From contig NZ_CP041983.1 in assembly GCF_014522325.1 (NCBI RefSeq), positions 1,302,001-1,366,000 of the forward strand: 64,000 nucleotides of DNA, given 5' to 3'. The position numbers and the translations under genes are program-made. The notes beneath the pieces are model-generated. The model did no database searches. It saw only the letters and a list, made by a program, of their open reading frames with translations, and was not told the origin of the DNA. The DNA is from Lactobacillus sp. PV012. Lineage in GTDB: Bacteria; Bacillota; Bacilli; Lactobacillales; Lactobacillaceae. Below are positions 17,648-25,387 of this stretch, one piece after another. Each line of letters starts with the position of its first letter. The stretch's first letter is position 1.

Positions 17648-18758
17648 TTTGCTCACTTCGATTATTCTTTAAAAGATAACGATAATAATTAGTAATAACT
17701 AAATATTGATTACGCATGGAAAAAGTCTGTGATAAATAATTTTTCTCTTTTTTTGCCATTTCTTTTAGTGCAACTGGGTCTGTATTTACTGCATGATCTA
17801 GCTGCTCACTAATTGCTGCTATATCACCAATTGGTGCTATAAAGCCATAATTTTCATTGGGAATCATCTTTTTTATATCACCAACACTGGTGGAAAGAAT
17901 TGGGACTAAGTTGTCAGCAGCTTCTAATAAGACCAAGGGGAAACTCTCAGAATAAGAAGTTAAAACTGCCAGATTCATTTTCCGATATAATTCACTAGTT
18001 TCTTTTTGAGTCAAAAAGCCATGAAAAATTACTTGCTGACTAATTCCTAAATCTCTTGCTAATGCCTTAAGATAGTTCTCCTTACTTCCATCCCCAACCA
18101 AATGAACTCTGATATTAGGATTATCTAGCTTTTTAATAGCCTTTAGCAAAACATCTTGACCTTTTAGTGGTTCCTGACGTCCTACATTAATAATATTAAA
18201 GTAAGGGTGAGCAAATTTACGGGCAATTTTGCTATTATCATGGAAAAAGATTCCATTATAAATTACACAAATTTTAGTTTTATCTATGCCAACCTTTTTA
18301 TTCAAAATATCAGCAAAATTTTGTGTAATGGCAAAAATTCCATCTGCTTTTTGCAAAGCCTTTAAATTTAAATTTGTAAATGCTTTTCCAAGTAAGCCAC
18401 GTTCTTTGAAATCTTTTAAGGGATCCGAATGCACAGTAATTACCCATTTTGCCTGAATTCTTTTCCTAATCAATGATAAATAAAGATTTGCTCTTGGCCC
18501 GTGGGTGTGAACAATATCAAAATTTCCTTCATTAATAAATTTTATTAACTTACTTAAACTCGTTAAATTATAGCGACTTTGGCTGCCAAGAACTGTAGTT
18601 TTGATTCCTCTTTTTTTAGCAGCCTTACTTACTGGCCCTTCTGCCAAAGTTAACAATTCAAAATCTGCTTGTTCCTTCTTCGCCTGGGTTAAAAAATTAA
18701 CCACATGAAACAGACCGCCACCTTTTTCTAAACCAGCATTAATATGTAAAACTTTCAT
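17637..18758 (-). CDS. GT4-family glycosyltransferase
   Basis: 373 residues with the two Rossmann domains of the GT-B fold. N-terminal LHINAGLEKGGGLFHVVNFL is the acceptor-side glycine-rich loop; IVHTHGPRANLY is the conserved HTHG segment; IINVGRQEPLKGQDVLLKAI and the later SYSESFPLVLLEAADNLVP hold the E-x7-E motif that binds the nucleotide sugar. A retaining glycosyltransferase acting at the membrane in surface polymer synthesis. It shares ATGA with tagA upstream and overlaps the next gene, so tagA, this gene and the GT2 protein form one operon. Confidence 0.87.
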   Translation of the reverse strand: MKVLHINAGLEKGGGLFHVVNFLTQAKKEQADFELLTLAEGPVSKAAKKRGIKTTVLGSQSRYNLTSLSKLIKFINEGNFDIVHTHGPRANLYLSLIRKRIQAKWVITVHSDPLKDFKERGLLGKAFTNLNLKALQKADGIFAITQNFADILNKKVGIDKTKICVIYNGIFFHDNSKIARKFAHPYFNIINVGRQEPLKGQDVLLKAIKKLDNPNIRVHLVGDGSKENYLKALARDLGISQQVIFHGFLTQKETSELYRKMNLAVLTSYSESFPLVLLEAADNLVPILSTSVGDIKKMIPNENYGFIAPIGDIAAISEQLDHAVNTDPVALKEMAKKEKNYLSQTFSMRNQYLVITNYYRYLLKNNRSEQNGN

Positions 18759-19498
18759 CTTTTCCCCTTTTTAACTGCTAATTGTTTCTTTTCAACCTCT
18801 ACAACAAATTTTGGCAAAACTAACATTCGTTTTAACCGAGTTGGATTAGTTATTAGGCGATAAAACCATTCTAAATGCATTTGTTGAAACTTTTTAGGTG
18901 CTCTTTTCACAACTCCCGAAAAGACATCAAAACTTCCACCTACTCCCATCATTAAAGCAGGCAGCTTTTGCTTACGTAGAATTACCAATAATTTTTCCTG
19001 ACGTGGAAATCCTAAGGCCGCAAATACTAGATCTGGTTTTGCTTTTTCAATACGATTAGCTACAGTTTTCAAATCTTCTTTAAAATAGCCATCCTCAGCT
19101 CCAACAATTTTTATATTAGGGTATTTTTGCGCAATTTTTTGCTTAGTTTTTTCTAAAACCTCAGCTTTTGCTCCCACTAAATAAATTTTTAACCCTCGTA
19201 GATTAGCAATTCTTAATAACCAAGTAAATAAATCATAGCCTGTAACTCTTTCTTTTAAAGACTGTTTCTGCATCTTGGCAGCTAAGAGGATGCCAATGCC
19301 ATCAGCAGTAACGTAATCAGCGTCCTCTTTAATTATTTTAAAGTATTCTGAATCATTTTTTGTAGCCATCACAATTTCCGGATTAGCGGTTACTATTAGG
19401 GTAGAGCGATGATTATTTAAGCGATGAATAAATTCTTTTTTGAACTCTTCAAGCGTAAAATTATTAAAATTAATTCCTAAGACATTTACTTTATTCAT
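18755..19498 (-). CDS. tagA: WecG/TagA/CpsF-family N-acetylmannosaminyltransferase
   Basis: 247 residues, full length. Family features are VNVLGINFNNFT, TANPEIVMATKNDSEYF, ADYVTADGIGILLAAK with the catalytic Asp of TADG, and GAEDGYFKE and ALGFPRQEKLL. The enzyme transfers ManNAc to GlcNAc-diphospho-undecaprenol, the second step of wall teichoic acid linkage-unit synthesis. It is divergent from tagD, 102 bases away, and leads an operon of two more glycosyltransferases. Family membership is certain; teichoic-acid specificity is supported by the tagD neighbour. Confidence 0.92.
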   Translation of the reverse strand: MNKVNVLGINFNNFTLEEFKKEFIHRLNNHRSTLIVTANPEIVMATKNDSEYFKIIKEDADYVTADGIGILLAAKMQKQSLKERVTGYDLFTWLLRIANLRGLKIYLVGAKAEVLEKTKQKIAQKYPNIKIVGAEDGYFKEDLKTVANRIEKAKPDLVFAALGFPRQEKLLVILRKQKLPALMMGVGGSFDVFSGVVKRAPKKFQQMHLEWFYRLITNPTRLKRMLVLPKFVVEVEKKQLAVKKGKR

Positions 19499-19600
19499 AA
19501 TTTATCCTTTATTTTCCCATTTACTATTTGATACTATTTTAACAAAGAATAGGTTTTTTGATAAAATATACTGGTAACTTAGAAAAGGAATTTTAAATCT

Positions 19601-19987
19601 ATGAAAAAAGTCATCACATATGGAACTTTTGACTTACTCCATTATGGCCATGTTCGCTTACTAAAAAGAGCCAAAGAATTAGGTGATTATCTTGTAGTTG
19701 GTCTTTCAACCGATGAATTTAATCAATTTAAAAAACATAAGGAATCCTATAATTCCTATGCGGAAAGAAAATATATTTTAGAAGCAATTCGTTACGTCGA
19801 TGAAGTAATACCTGAAGAAGACTGGGATCAAAAAATTACTGATGTTAAAAAAAACAATATTGATCTCTTTGTAATGGGGGATGACTGGCAAGGAAAATTC
19901 GATTTTTTAAAACCTTACTGTGACGTGCTTTATCTCCCTCGCACCCCTGGAATTTCCACAACTAAGATAAAAAGCGATTTAAAATAA
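19601..19987 (+). CDS. tagD: Glycerol-3-phosphate cytidylyltransferase
   Basis: 128 residues, normal TagD length. YGTFDLLHYGHVRLLKRA contains the nucleotidyltransferase HxGH motif (HYGH), and RTPGISTTKIK is the second signature (RTxGISTT). It makes CDP-glycerol from CTP and glycerol 3-phosphate for teichoic acid synthesis in the cytoplasm. AAAAGGA lies 14 bases before the ATG. It is single, on the plus strand, and its terminator is shared with the convergent GntR gene. Confidence 0.95.
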   Translation: MKKVITYGTFDLLHYGHVRLLKRAKELGDYLVVGLSTDEFNQFKKHKESYNSYAERKYILEAIRYVDEVIPEEDWDQKITDVKKNNIDLFVMGDDWQGKFDFLKPYCDVLYLPRTPGISTTKIKSDLK

Positions 19988-20046
19988 AAATGAGCAGAAA
20001 TAATGATATAACCTTAAAATTAGGTCACATTATTCTGCTCATTTCA
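19987..20046. terminator. Bidirectional terminator between tagD and the GntR gene
   Basis: AATGAGCAGAAATAATG pairs with CATTATTCTGCTCATT around an interior of about 20 bases; serves the convergent genes. Confidence 0.75.
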
Positions 20047-20745
20047 TTTTGCAAATGTAAATTCAAATCGTTCTGCTACATAAGAAGCTCGTACATATTC
20101 AAAAGGAGTACCATCACTTAATTTAGTAACTTGTCGTCGCGTAACTAAAGCTTCACCCTTCCTTACAGATAATCGTCTAGCATCTACCTCACTTGCCACA
20201 GCTGCTCCGATATTTTCAATTACATTTCCTAAGCTATAACCACCTTTATGTTGAATGGTTTGATAAAGACTAGTTGAAATTTCTTCCTTAGAAAACTCTT
20301 TTACTAAATTATAGGGAATTGCAGCAACTTCATAGCAAATTGGAACATTATCAGCTGAACGAACTCGTTCCATACGTAAAACATTTTCTCCATCTTTAAG
20401 TCTTAATTTTTCTTTTTCTGACAATGAAGGCTTAGTAACACGATAAGAAATAACTTTACTCGAGGGAATCTGTCCATTTGAACGTGTAATTTCAGTAAAG
20501 CTCATAATTCCAGACATCTTTTCTTGTACTTTTTGGCTAGCAACGTAAGTTCCACTACCTAAACGTCTTTCTAAAATTCCTTCATCCTCAAGGGTCTTGA
20601 TAGCTTGACGCAATGTCATTCGTGAAACTTTAAATTCAGTAGCCAATTGTCGTTCAGCAGGTATTCTTTCCCCAACCGCATACTTTTTATTTTCAATATC
20701 CTTTTTGATTTGATTATGAATTTTAATATACATTGGTTCTTGCAT
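20044..20745 (-). CDS. GntR-family (HutC subfamily) transcriptional regulator
   Basis: 233 residues. N-terminal winged helix-turn-helix (residues 5-70: MYIKIHNQIKKDIENKKYAV, GERIPAERQLATEFKVSRMT) and a C-terminal UTRA effector domain (from about 85, with RMERVRSADNVPICYEVAAI and PFEYVRASYVAERFEF). HutC-type members usually sense sugar phosphates, for example glucosamine 6-phosphate or trehalose phosphate. The gene stands alone between tagD and the beta-helix gene, and no target operator could be picked out, so the effector is unknown. Confidence 0.88.
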   Translation of the reverse strand: MQEPMYIKIHNQIKKDIENKKYAVGERIPAERQLATEFKVSRMTLRQAIKTLEDEGILERRLGSGTYVASQKVQEKMSGIMSFTEITRSNGQIPSSKVISYRVTKPSLSEKEKLRLKDGENVLRMERVRSADNVPICYEVAAIPYNLVKEFSKEEISTSLYQTIQHKGGYSLGNVIENIGAAVASEVDARRLSVRKGEALVTRRQVTKLSDGTPFEYVRASYVAERFEFTFAK

Positions 20746-20800
20746 TTTAGTCCCCGCTTTTACTAATCTATCATTATTTTACCTTAATCTTTTTTGTGCC

Positions 20801-21922
20801 TCAATCATCAGTAGTTTTTGGTGTCCACTTTATTCCTAAAATACTAATATTTTCTGGCCTTTTACATTCAATTTCCAGACTCTCTTGATTAGCCGTTAAA
20901 ACATTTAAAGTAACATTAGCATCATCTTGAATTGCCATTGTTCCTTTGTTTGGATTCAAAATTACATCATTTCCTGTTAATGATGCTTGAGCATTTAGGG
21001 CTAGGAAATATTCAAAGTCTTTTCCACCTGAAAATACTGTTCTAGTTGCTCTGCAAGTAGCATCATCTTGAAAGTCGGTGTGACTGTTTATTTGGGTATT
21101 ACTTAAAGTGACCTTGGCTTCATTACAACCAATTAGACGATCCATTTCTGAATTTTGGATTATTGCTCGAGTTTTTTTATCAAAATAAACTCCCCCAGCA
21201 AAGCGGCAATTAACTACATTTATCCAAGATTCATCTGAAACATAAAAGCTTCCATCATCTTTGCCAGTTACCTGGGTATTTAAAAGATTCATCCATGTTT
21301 GTCCATGAATTAAGAGCGTATTTACTTCTGAATTATTAAGGTCAACTTCTGAATTTGAGTCAAAGTAAGTACTCAAATTTCCTTTAATGGTTGTATTAGA
21401 GATAATTGCTGTCCCTTTTCCTTGAATTCCAATAGCTGCATATCTATCGGAAGGATAGTCCACAAAACAATCATTCATCGTTAAACGAAAACTTGACTTC
21501 TTAAACAGCGAAATGCTGGCACCCAAGACTTTTACAGAGAACAATTCAATAGTACATTTTCCATTGCCCGCAATGGCTGCAGTATTATCTATTCCACTTT
21601 CAATGACTGCATTACGCAAAGTAAGGTAAGTGTCAGCACTTTGTTCAATAAAAAAAGCATTATGATTTGTTTTGGTACGAATTGCAATATTTTCTAAATT
21701 AAAAAAGCGACAGTCTCCTCCTAAAGAAAAATATCCTTCTATTACAGTATCTTCAGGATTATTCCCCATCCCCTTGATTGTAATATCTGCTACGTTTAAT
21801 CCTTGCTCTACTTCATAAAAGCCAGGTTCTAAAAGCAAGACATCATCTGCTCTAACATCTTTTAAAGCCTGTTTCCATTCTACTTCTCCACCACGAGTTC
21901 CTACTTGGATAAGTCGCGCCAT
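20801..21922 (-). CDS. Right-handed beta-helix repeat protein
   Basis: About 373 residues with no signal peptide. The sequence opens with ARLIQVGTRGGEVEWKQAL and EPGFYEVEQGLNVADITIKG, a pectin-lyase-like N-terminal cap, then about ten turns of 20-25 residues with repeating strand patterns (TIELFSVKVLGASI, TAIISNTTIKGN, EVDLNNSEVNTLLI). Proteins of this type bind or cleave polysaccharides, but no catalytic residues can be named and it appears to be cytoplasmic. The ATG at 21922 is preferred because AGAAAGGA lies ten bases upstream; the earlier ATG has no binding site. Function unknown. Confidence 0.7.
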   Translation of the reverse strand: MARLIQVGTRGGEVEWKQALKDVRADDVLLLEPGFYEVEQGLNVADITIKGMGNNPEDTVIEGYFSLGGDCRFFNLENIAIRTKTNHNAFFIEQSADTYLTLRNAVIESGIDNTAAIAGNGKCTIELFSVKVLGASISLFKKSSFRLTMNDCFVDYPSDRYAAIGIQGKGTAIISNTTIKGNLSTYFDSNSEVDLNNSEVNTLLIHGQTWMNLLNTQVTGKDDGSFYVSDESWINVVNCRFAGGVYFDKKTRAIIQNSEMDRLIGCNEAKVTLSNTQINSHTDFQDDATCRATRTVFSGGKDFEYFLALNAQASLTGNDVILNPNKGTMAIQDDANVTLNVLTANQESLEIECKRPENISILGIKWTPKTTDD

Positions 21923-21973
21923 TTCAATTAAATCCTTTCTAGCCATTAAGTATTAGCAAAATACCCATTGTAT

Positions 21974-22005
21974 AAAAAAAACGCCTTCAACGAAGACGTC
22001 TTTTT
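21974..22005 (-). terminator. Terminator after tRNA-Tyr/tRNA-Gln
   Basis: Minus-strand GACGTCTTC GTT GAAGGCGTT hairpin followed by a run of T; ends the tRNA transcript before the beta-helix gene. Confidence 0.75.
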
Positions 22006-22029
22006 CGGGTTGGGTGTTCTAAAGAACAA

Positions 22030-22101
22030 TTGGGTTAGCTGGATTCGAACCAGCGCATGACGGTACCAAAAACCGTTGCCTTACCACTTGGCTATAACCC
22101 A
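22030..22101 (-). tRNA. tRNA-Gln (anticodon TTG), copy 1
   Basis: 72-base cloverleaf without encoded CCA. Acceptor TGGGTTA/TAACCCA, anticodon stem ACGGT/ACCGT with loop TTTTGGT, T-loop GTTCGAATC. Same sequence as the copy at 24109-24180. Confidence 0.95.
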
Positions 22102-22134
22102 GTACCAGTCGAACTTTTACTTGTTGTTCAACAA

Positions 22135-22216
22135 TGGAGGCCAGTGGATTCGAACCACCGAACTCAGAGAGAGCGGTTTTACAGACCGCCGCGTTTAGCC
22201 ACTTCGCTAGGCCTCC
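22135..22216 (-). tRNA. tRNA-Tyr (anticodon GTA)
   Basis: 82-base class II tRNA. Acceptor GGAGGCC/GGCCTCC, anticodon GTA in CTGTAAA, long variable arm, T-loop GTTCGAATC. Cotranscribed with the tRNA-Gln 33 bases downstream. Confidence 0.95.
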
Positions 22217-22232
22217 TTAACAGTACTTTATT

Positions 22233-22261
22233 ATAATACCTGAACAAAAATAAAAATGCAA
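22233..22261 (-). promoter_or_regulatory. Promoter of tRNA-Tyr/tRNA-Gln
   Basis: Minus-strand TTGCAT (22261-22256) and TATTAT (22238-22233), 17-base spacer. Confidence 0.6.
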
Positions 22262-22265
22262 GCAA

Positions 22266-22307
22266 AAAAATTGAGAAATAAGAAAAAAACTTATTCCTCA
22301 ATTTTCA
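22266..22307 (-). terminator. Terminator of the hydroxyacid dehydrogenase gene
   Basis: Minus-strand TTGAGGAATAAG / CTTATTTCTCAA around a T-rich loop, followed by TTTTTTT. Confidence 0.8.
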
Positions 22308-22308
22308 C

Positions 22309-23217
22309 TTAATTCAATTGATCAATGTGTTCTTTAATTTTTTCTGCAGAAGCTTGTAACTTCTCGTTTTCTTCCTTACTTAAAGGTAACTTAATAATTC
22401 TTTCAACACCATTTTTTCCAATAATTGCTGGATAACCAATGTAACTTTCTACTTCTTCTAAGTAAACTGAGGTTGGTGCAAATAAACGTGCGTTGCTAAA
22501 TACTGCTTGTGCTAATCTTACTCCACAAGTTGCAATTGCATAACTAGTATAACCTTTTCCCTTAGCTACTTTGAAAGAATTTTTATTTGGTTGAGCACTT
22601 AATTGAGCTAATTCTTCTTTAGTAAATAATTCTGTTGCACTTTCGCCATTTACTCGCACAGTTGACCAAGCAGTGAACTGGCTACTACCATGTTCTCCTA
22701 ATACAAAACCTTCAACATTACGAGGATCTTCATGAAGCTTTTCCCCAACAATTCTCTGCATTCTGGCTGTATCTAAAAATGTTCCTGTACCAAACACTTG
22801 CGCTTTGGAAAGTCCTGTACTCTTTTGCAATAAAGCACAGACTGCATCACAAGGATTAGAAATATTAATTAAAATTCCTTTGAATCCCGATGCCTTAATT
22901 TTTTCACCAACTTCTTTTGCATTGGCAGCATTAATTTCAAATTCACCGAAACGATCTCCAGTTTCAACAGTTGCTTTAATGTCTCCAAATGCAGTAATAA
23001 TTACATCAGTATCTTTTAACTCATCCCAATCTTGAGCCACTACATCAACATAGTAATTATTTCTTGCTAGTGTATCTCTTAAATCATTATATTCTGCTTC
23101 TGCTTTACCTTCATTTTTATCAAGTAAAACAAGCTTATCAACAATTCCATGAGTAAACAAAGTGTAGGCGACTGTTGCCCCAACATGTCCTAAGCCAATA
23201 ACTGCTGCTTTTCTCAT
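22309..23217 (-). CDS. L-2-hydroxyisocaproate / L-lactate-type dehydrogenase
   Basis: 302 residues, lactate/malate dehydrogenase superfamily. The Rossmann motif is VIGLGHVGATVAYTL; LLDKNEGKAEAEYNDLRD carries the Asp that selects NAD; NISNPCDAV, GTFLDTARMQRIV with the substrate Arg, and GEHGSSQ with the catalytic His complete the set. The pattern GHVGATVAYTLFTHGIVDKL and the size match the L-2-hydroxyisocaproate dehydrogenases of lactic acid bacteria better than classical L-LDH, so branched 2-oxoacids are likely substrates. Start taken at the ATG of 23217, nine bases after AGGA. Single gene with its own terminator. Confidence 0.88.
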   Translation of the reverse strand: MRKAAVIGLGHVGATVAYTLFTHGIVDKLVLLDKNEGKAEAEYNDLRDTLARNNYYVDVVAQDWDELKDTDVIITAFGDIKATVETGDRFGEFEINAANAKEVGEKIKASGFKGILINISNPCDAVCALLQKSTGLSKAQVFGTGTFLDTARMQRIVGEKLHEDPRNVEGFVLGEHGSSQFTAWSTVRVNGESATELFTKEELAQLSAQPNKNSFKVAKGKGYTSYAIATCGVRLAQAVFSNARLFAPTSVYLEEVESYIGYPAIIGKNGVERIIKLPLSKEENEKLQASAEKIKEHIDQLN

Positions 23218-23331
23218 ACGCATTCATCCTTTCCTTAAATCTGGCCATGAACTTTGACGTATCTATATTATACAACTTTTAATTTAAAATTATACATTTT
23301 TTAATAAAAATCTATTAGTTATTTAACCAAA

Positions 23332-24051
23332 TTAACTCAATCTACTTTTTAAAATATCTCGATACTTCTTCTTAAAATTCTGCAATTTTAAATCACTATC
23401 TAAGACATTTGTAATTATTGCTTCCAATACATTAATTACTTTTTCCTTTTGACAGTCGATAAAGCAATCTGCTTCCATTCCTACTCTTCTTCCAAGTTCT
23501 CGACCTAAGGTTACTATCTTTACACCCTCATGCTTAGCAATTTGAACCTGTTTAACTAATTCAAATGATATTTCTTCAGGCTCAATTACGAGTAAAACAT
23601 CTTTTGACTTTAAGTGTAATGTCTGCGCTAAACTAATTTTTGGATTAGCTACTCCTAAAGCAAAAATTCCATTTTTATTAAGCAATTCTATTATTTTATC
23701 CTGTAATTTTTCTGATGCTCCCACAATTTGCACTAAGGCGGCATCTCTAAAAATTGAAACAAGGTTATCCTTTTCAAAAGTTGGTAAATCATTAAAAACC
23801 TTTGAAATTGAACCCTTATTCATCAGATTCTTGTTGCCTAGTTGTTCTCTTAGTTGGACAAAACTACTAAGCCCCAATTTTTCACAAAACTCAGTAACAG
23901 TGCTTTCACTTACCTGAAGAAACTGAGCAAATTCTGATAAGTTCATTTCTGCTACTTTCGATGGGTTTGCTAAAATTACCCGTGCAATTTTTTGGTCTTC
24001 AGCAGGAAGTGTCCCCAATTCTTGATAGATCATATTTAAAATTTCTTGCAT
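23332..24051 (-). CDS. MurR/RpiR-family regulator with degenerate SIS domain
   Basis: About 239 residues. The N-terminal 75 residues match the RpiR helix-turn-helix (LGTLPAEDQKIARVILANPS, SEFAQFLQVSESTVTEFCEK, GLSSFVQLREQL). The C-terminal part keeps the alternating alpha/beta outline of a sugar isomerase (SIS) domain (IVGASEKL, GVANPKIS, KSKDVLLVIEPEEIS) but the usual serine-rich phosphosugar loop is not obvious, so ligand binding is uncertain. I set the start at 24051, eight bases after AGAGGT; a longer reading would run through the tRNA-Gln terminator. Target genes unknown; the dehydrogenase downstream is a candidate. Confidence 0.78.
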   Translation of the reverse strand: MQEILNMIYQELGTLPAEDQKIARVILANPSKVAEMNLSEFAQFLQVSESTVTEFCEKLGLSSFVQLREQLGNKNLMNKGSISKVFNDLPTFEKDNLVSIFRDAALVQIVGASEKLQDKIIELLNKNGIFALGVANPKISLAQTLHLKSKDVLLVIEPEEISFELVKQVQIAKHEGVKIVTLGRELGRRVGMEADCFIDCQKEKVINVLEAIITNVLDSDLKLQNFKKKYRDILKSRLS

Positions 24052-24070
24052 GTCGATACCTCTTTTTATA

Positions 24071-24104
24071 CAAAAAAAGAGATCAGGCATCGCCTAATCT
24101 CTAA
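24071..24104 (-). terminator. Terminator of tRNA-Gln copy 2
   Basis: Minus-strand AGAGATTAGGC GAT GCCTGATCTCT followed by TTTTTTT, between the tRNA and the RpiR gene. Confidence 0.85.
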
Positions 24105-24108
24105 AATA

Positions 24109-24180
24109 TTGGGTTAGCTGGATTCGAACCAGCGCATGACGGTACCAAAAACCGTTGCCTTACCACTTGGCTATAACCCA
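24109..24180 (-). tRNA. tRNA-Gln (anticodon TTG), copy 2
   Basis: Identical over its 72 bases to the tRNA-Gln at 22030-22101, with similarity continuing about 30 bases 5' of the gene (shared CTTTTACTTGTTG). Confidence 0.95.
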
Positions 24181-24242
24181 CTGTATTGAGCTTTTACTTG
24201 TTGCCCAATGCAACCAATTAAGTTAAATACTTAACAAATAAT

Positions 24243-24270
24243 ATAATACTCTTTTTCGTAAAATTGTCAA
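24243..24270 (-). promoter_or_regulatory. Promoter of tRNA-Gln copy 2
   Basis: Minus-strand TTGACA (24270-24265) and TATTAT (24248-24243), 16-base spacer. Confidence 0.65.
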
Positions 24271-24324
24271 TAAAAAATTATAAATCATTTCCCGATAGGA
24301 ATAGGTGAAATTTTAATGATTATT

Positions 24325-24720
24325 TTAAATAATTTTTTCTTCAACTAGCCCAATCTTTATAATTTTCGCCTTTACAGTCTTACTTGCCTTTTTGCCTGGC
24401 TGTATTTGTCTAACACTAAAGGCACCCTTTTTACCTTTAAGCTTTTTAGCAGAAATGAATACTTTTAAGTGGGAAGACTTTGCTTTCTTAGAGAGAATGG
24501 TTTTTCCATTATAAGAAAACACTACTTTGGCCTTCTTTGCTACTTGTAATTTATAGGTGATTCCTTTTTTAGTATGGCTAATATAATTAACCGAAGGAAT
24601 TTGACTCATTCTTTCAGCCTTAGTAGTCTTAGCACTAACTTGAGTAGTATTATTAGCCATAATACTGCCTGCACCTAATAATGCTATGCTTGCTGTTATA
24701 ACTAATAGATTCTTTTTCAT
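24325..24720 (-). CDS. Small secreted protein sharing the C-terminal domain of the matrixin-like protease
   Basis: About 131 residues. A signal peptide is clear (KKNLLVITASIALLGAGSIM, cleavage near VSA-KT). The mature part of about 95 residues is very basic and lines up with the last 85 residues of the zinc protease at 28872: ISHTKKGITYKL against ISHTNKGITYKL, VFISAKKLKGKKGAF against VFISKSKLKGKKNYF, and KIIKIGLVEEKII against KIIKQGTITEKIF. It may be an exported binding module, a modulator of the protease or a wall-binding protein. I chose the ATG at 24720, six bases after GAGG; the GTG at 24732 overlaps the preceding stop. Third gene after the two small membrane proteins. Confidence 0.75.
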   Translation of the reverse strand: MKKNLLVITASIALLGAGSIMANNTTQVSAKTTKAERMSQIPSVNYISHTKKGITYKLQVAKKAKVVFSYNGKTILSKKAKSSHLKVFISAKKLKGKKGAFSVRQIQPGKKASKTVKAKIIKIGLVEEKII

Positions 24721-24728
24721 AATTTTCC

Positions 24729-24935
24729 TCACTTATTGCAGGATTTGGAGTCTACTGTTAAGTTGAATTTTTCAGCTACAGCATCCCCAATTGCCAGCAC
24801 ATAAAAAATGGCCATTACAATGTAGATTGTACCCATAATATACATCTCTAATCTTGTATCTGGGTAATTAAGTAAACTAATCACTGTTAAAATTAGCGCA
24901 ATAGCTAATTCGATCTTTACTTTTTTCAACATCAT
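24729..24935 (-). CDS. Small two-helix membrane protein (paralogue of the 67-residue protein)
   Basis: 68 residues, not recognised. Two membrane helices (IELAIALILTVISLL and IMGTIYIVMAIFYVLAI) joined by a short P-x-T-R loop, with a polar C-terminal tail. AGGAGG lies eight bases before the ATG. The second helix, IMGTIYIVMAIFYVLAI, matches IMGIAWVIVIAYYIISI of the next gene upstream, so the two are paralogues. Next to signalling genes, possible roles are immunity, sensing or modulation of the membrane protease; none is shown. Confidence 0.7.
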   Translation of the reverse strand: MMLKKVKIELAIALILTVISLLNYPDTRLEMYIMGTIYIVMAIFYVLAIGDAVAEKFNLTVDSKSCNK

Positions 24936-24999
24936 AATGACCTCCTTCTTTAATTAACTTTAGTATAGTTTATTCCACCTAAATCAGTTAAAATTTTGC

Positions 25000-25203
25000 T
25001 TACTGGTCTGATGGATTAGACTTTCTTTTTCTTAACATCCAACGAGTAATTGAAATAATGTAATATGCTATTACAATTACCCAGGCAATTCCCATAATGG
25101 TTCTGAGAATTGCGCTTTGGGGATGCCAAAAGATATTGAGTAAAAAGAAAATTATTGCTATTAAATTAAAAGACTTTTCTCTAAAATTAGGTTTATTTTC
25201 CAT
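25000..25203 (-). CDS. Small two-helix membrane protein
   Basis: 67 residues, not recognised. Helix one NLIAIIFFLLNIFW and helix two IMGIAWVIVIAYYIISI, then a basic tail RWMLRKRKSNPSDQ that should stay in the cytoplasm. Start ATG follows AAAGGAGG. It is the first gene behind a promoter with the TAAGA direct repeats (25259-25293), so it should respond to the LytTR regulator encoded at 26368. The 68-residue paralogue and the secreted protein follow. Confidence 0.75.
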   Translation of the reverse strand: MENKPNFREKSFNLIAIIFFLLNIFWHPQSAILRTIMGIAWVIVIAYYIISITRWMLRKRKSNPSDQ

Positions 25204-25229
25204 GTTTTCCTCCTTTGTGAGATGACTTC

Positions 25230-25293
25230 ATTATATATAAGTTTTATTAAAGATGAACAACTTTTCCTAAGTGGTCGTTTTTCTTTCTTATTC
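25230..25293 (-). promoter_or_regulatory. LytTR-type direct-repeat promoter 1 (small membrane proteins)
   Basis: Minus strand: TAAGA at 25290-25286 and TAGGA at 25269-25265, period 21 bp, with ACC at 25275-25273 and A-runs after both repeats. A TATAAT -10 box is at 25235-25230 and no good -35 box is present, as expected for an activator-dependent promoter. The same arrangement occurs at 28699-28763 and 28776-28839. Confidence 0.72.
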
Positions 25294-25298
25294 TGCTA

Positions 25299-25325
25299 AT
25301 AAAAAAGAAGATTACTCTTCTCTTT
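25299..25325 (-). terminator. Terminator after the CPBP protease gene
   Basis: Minus-strand AGAAGA GTAA TCTTCT followed by TTTTTT; it lies just before promoter 1. Confidence 0.7.
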
Positions 25326-25387
25326 AAAAATTACTTTCCACCAACTGTATTAATTGTACTTCAGACTTCAACTTAATTTTTCTACTA

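Noticed and set aside
25325..25387. A 15-codon frame (TTG start) after the CPBP gene
   Set aside because: It has no ribosome binding site and lies before a terminator.
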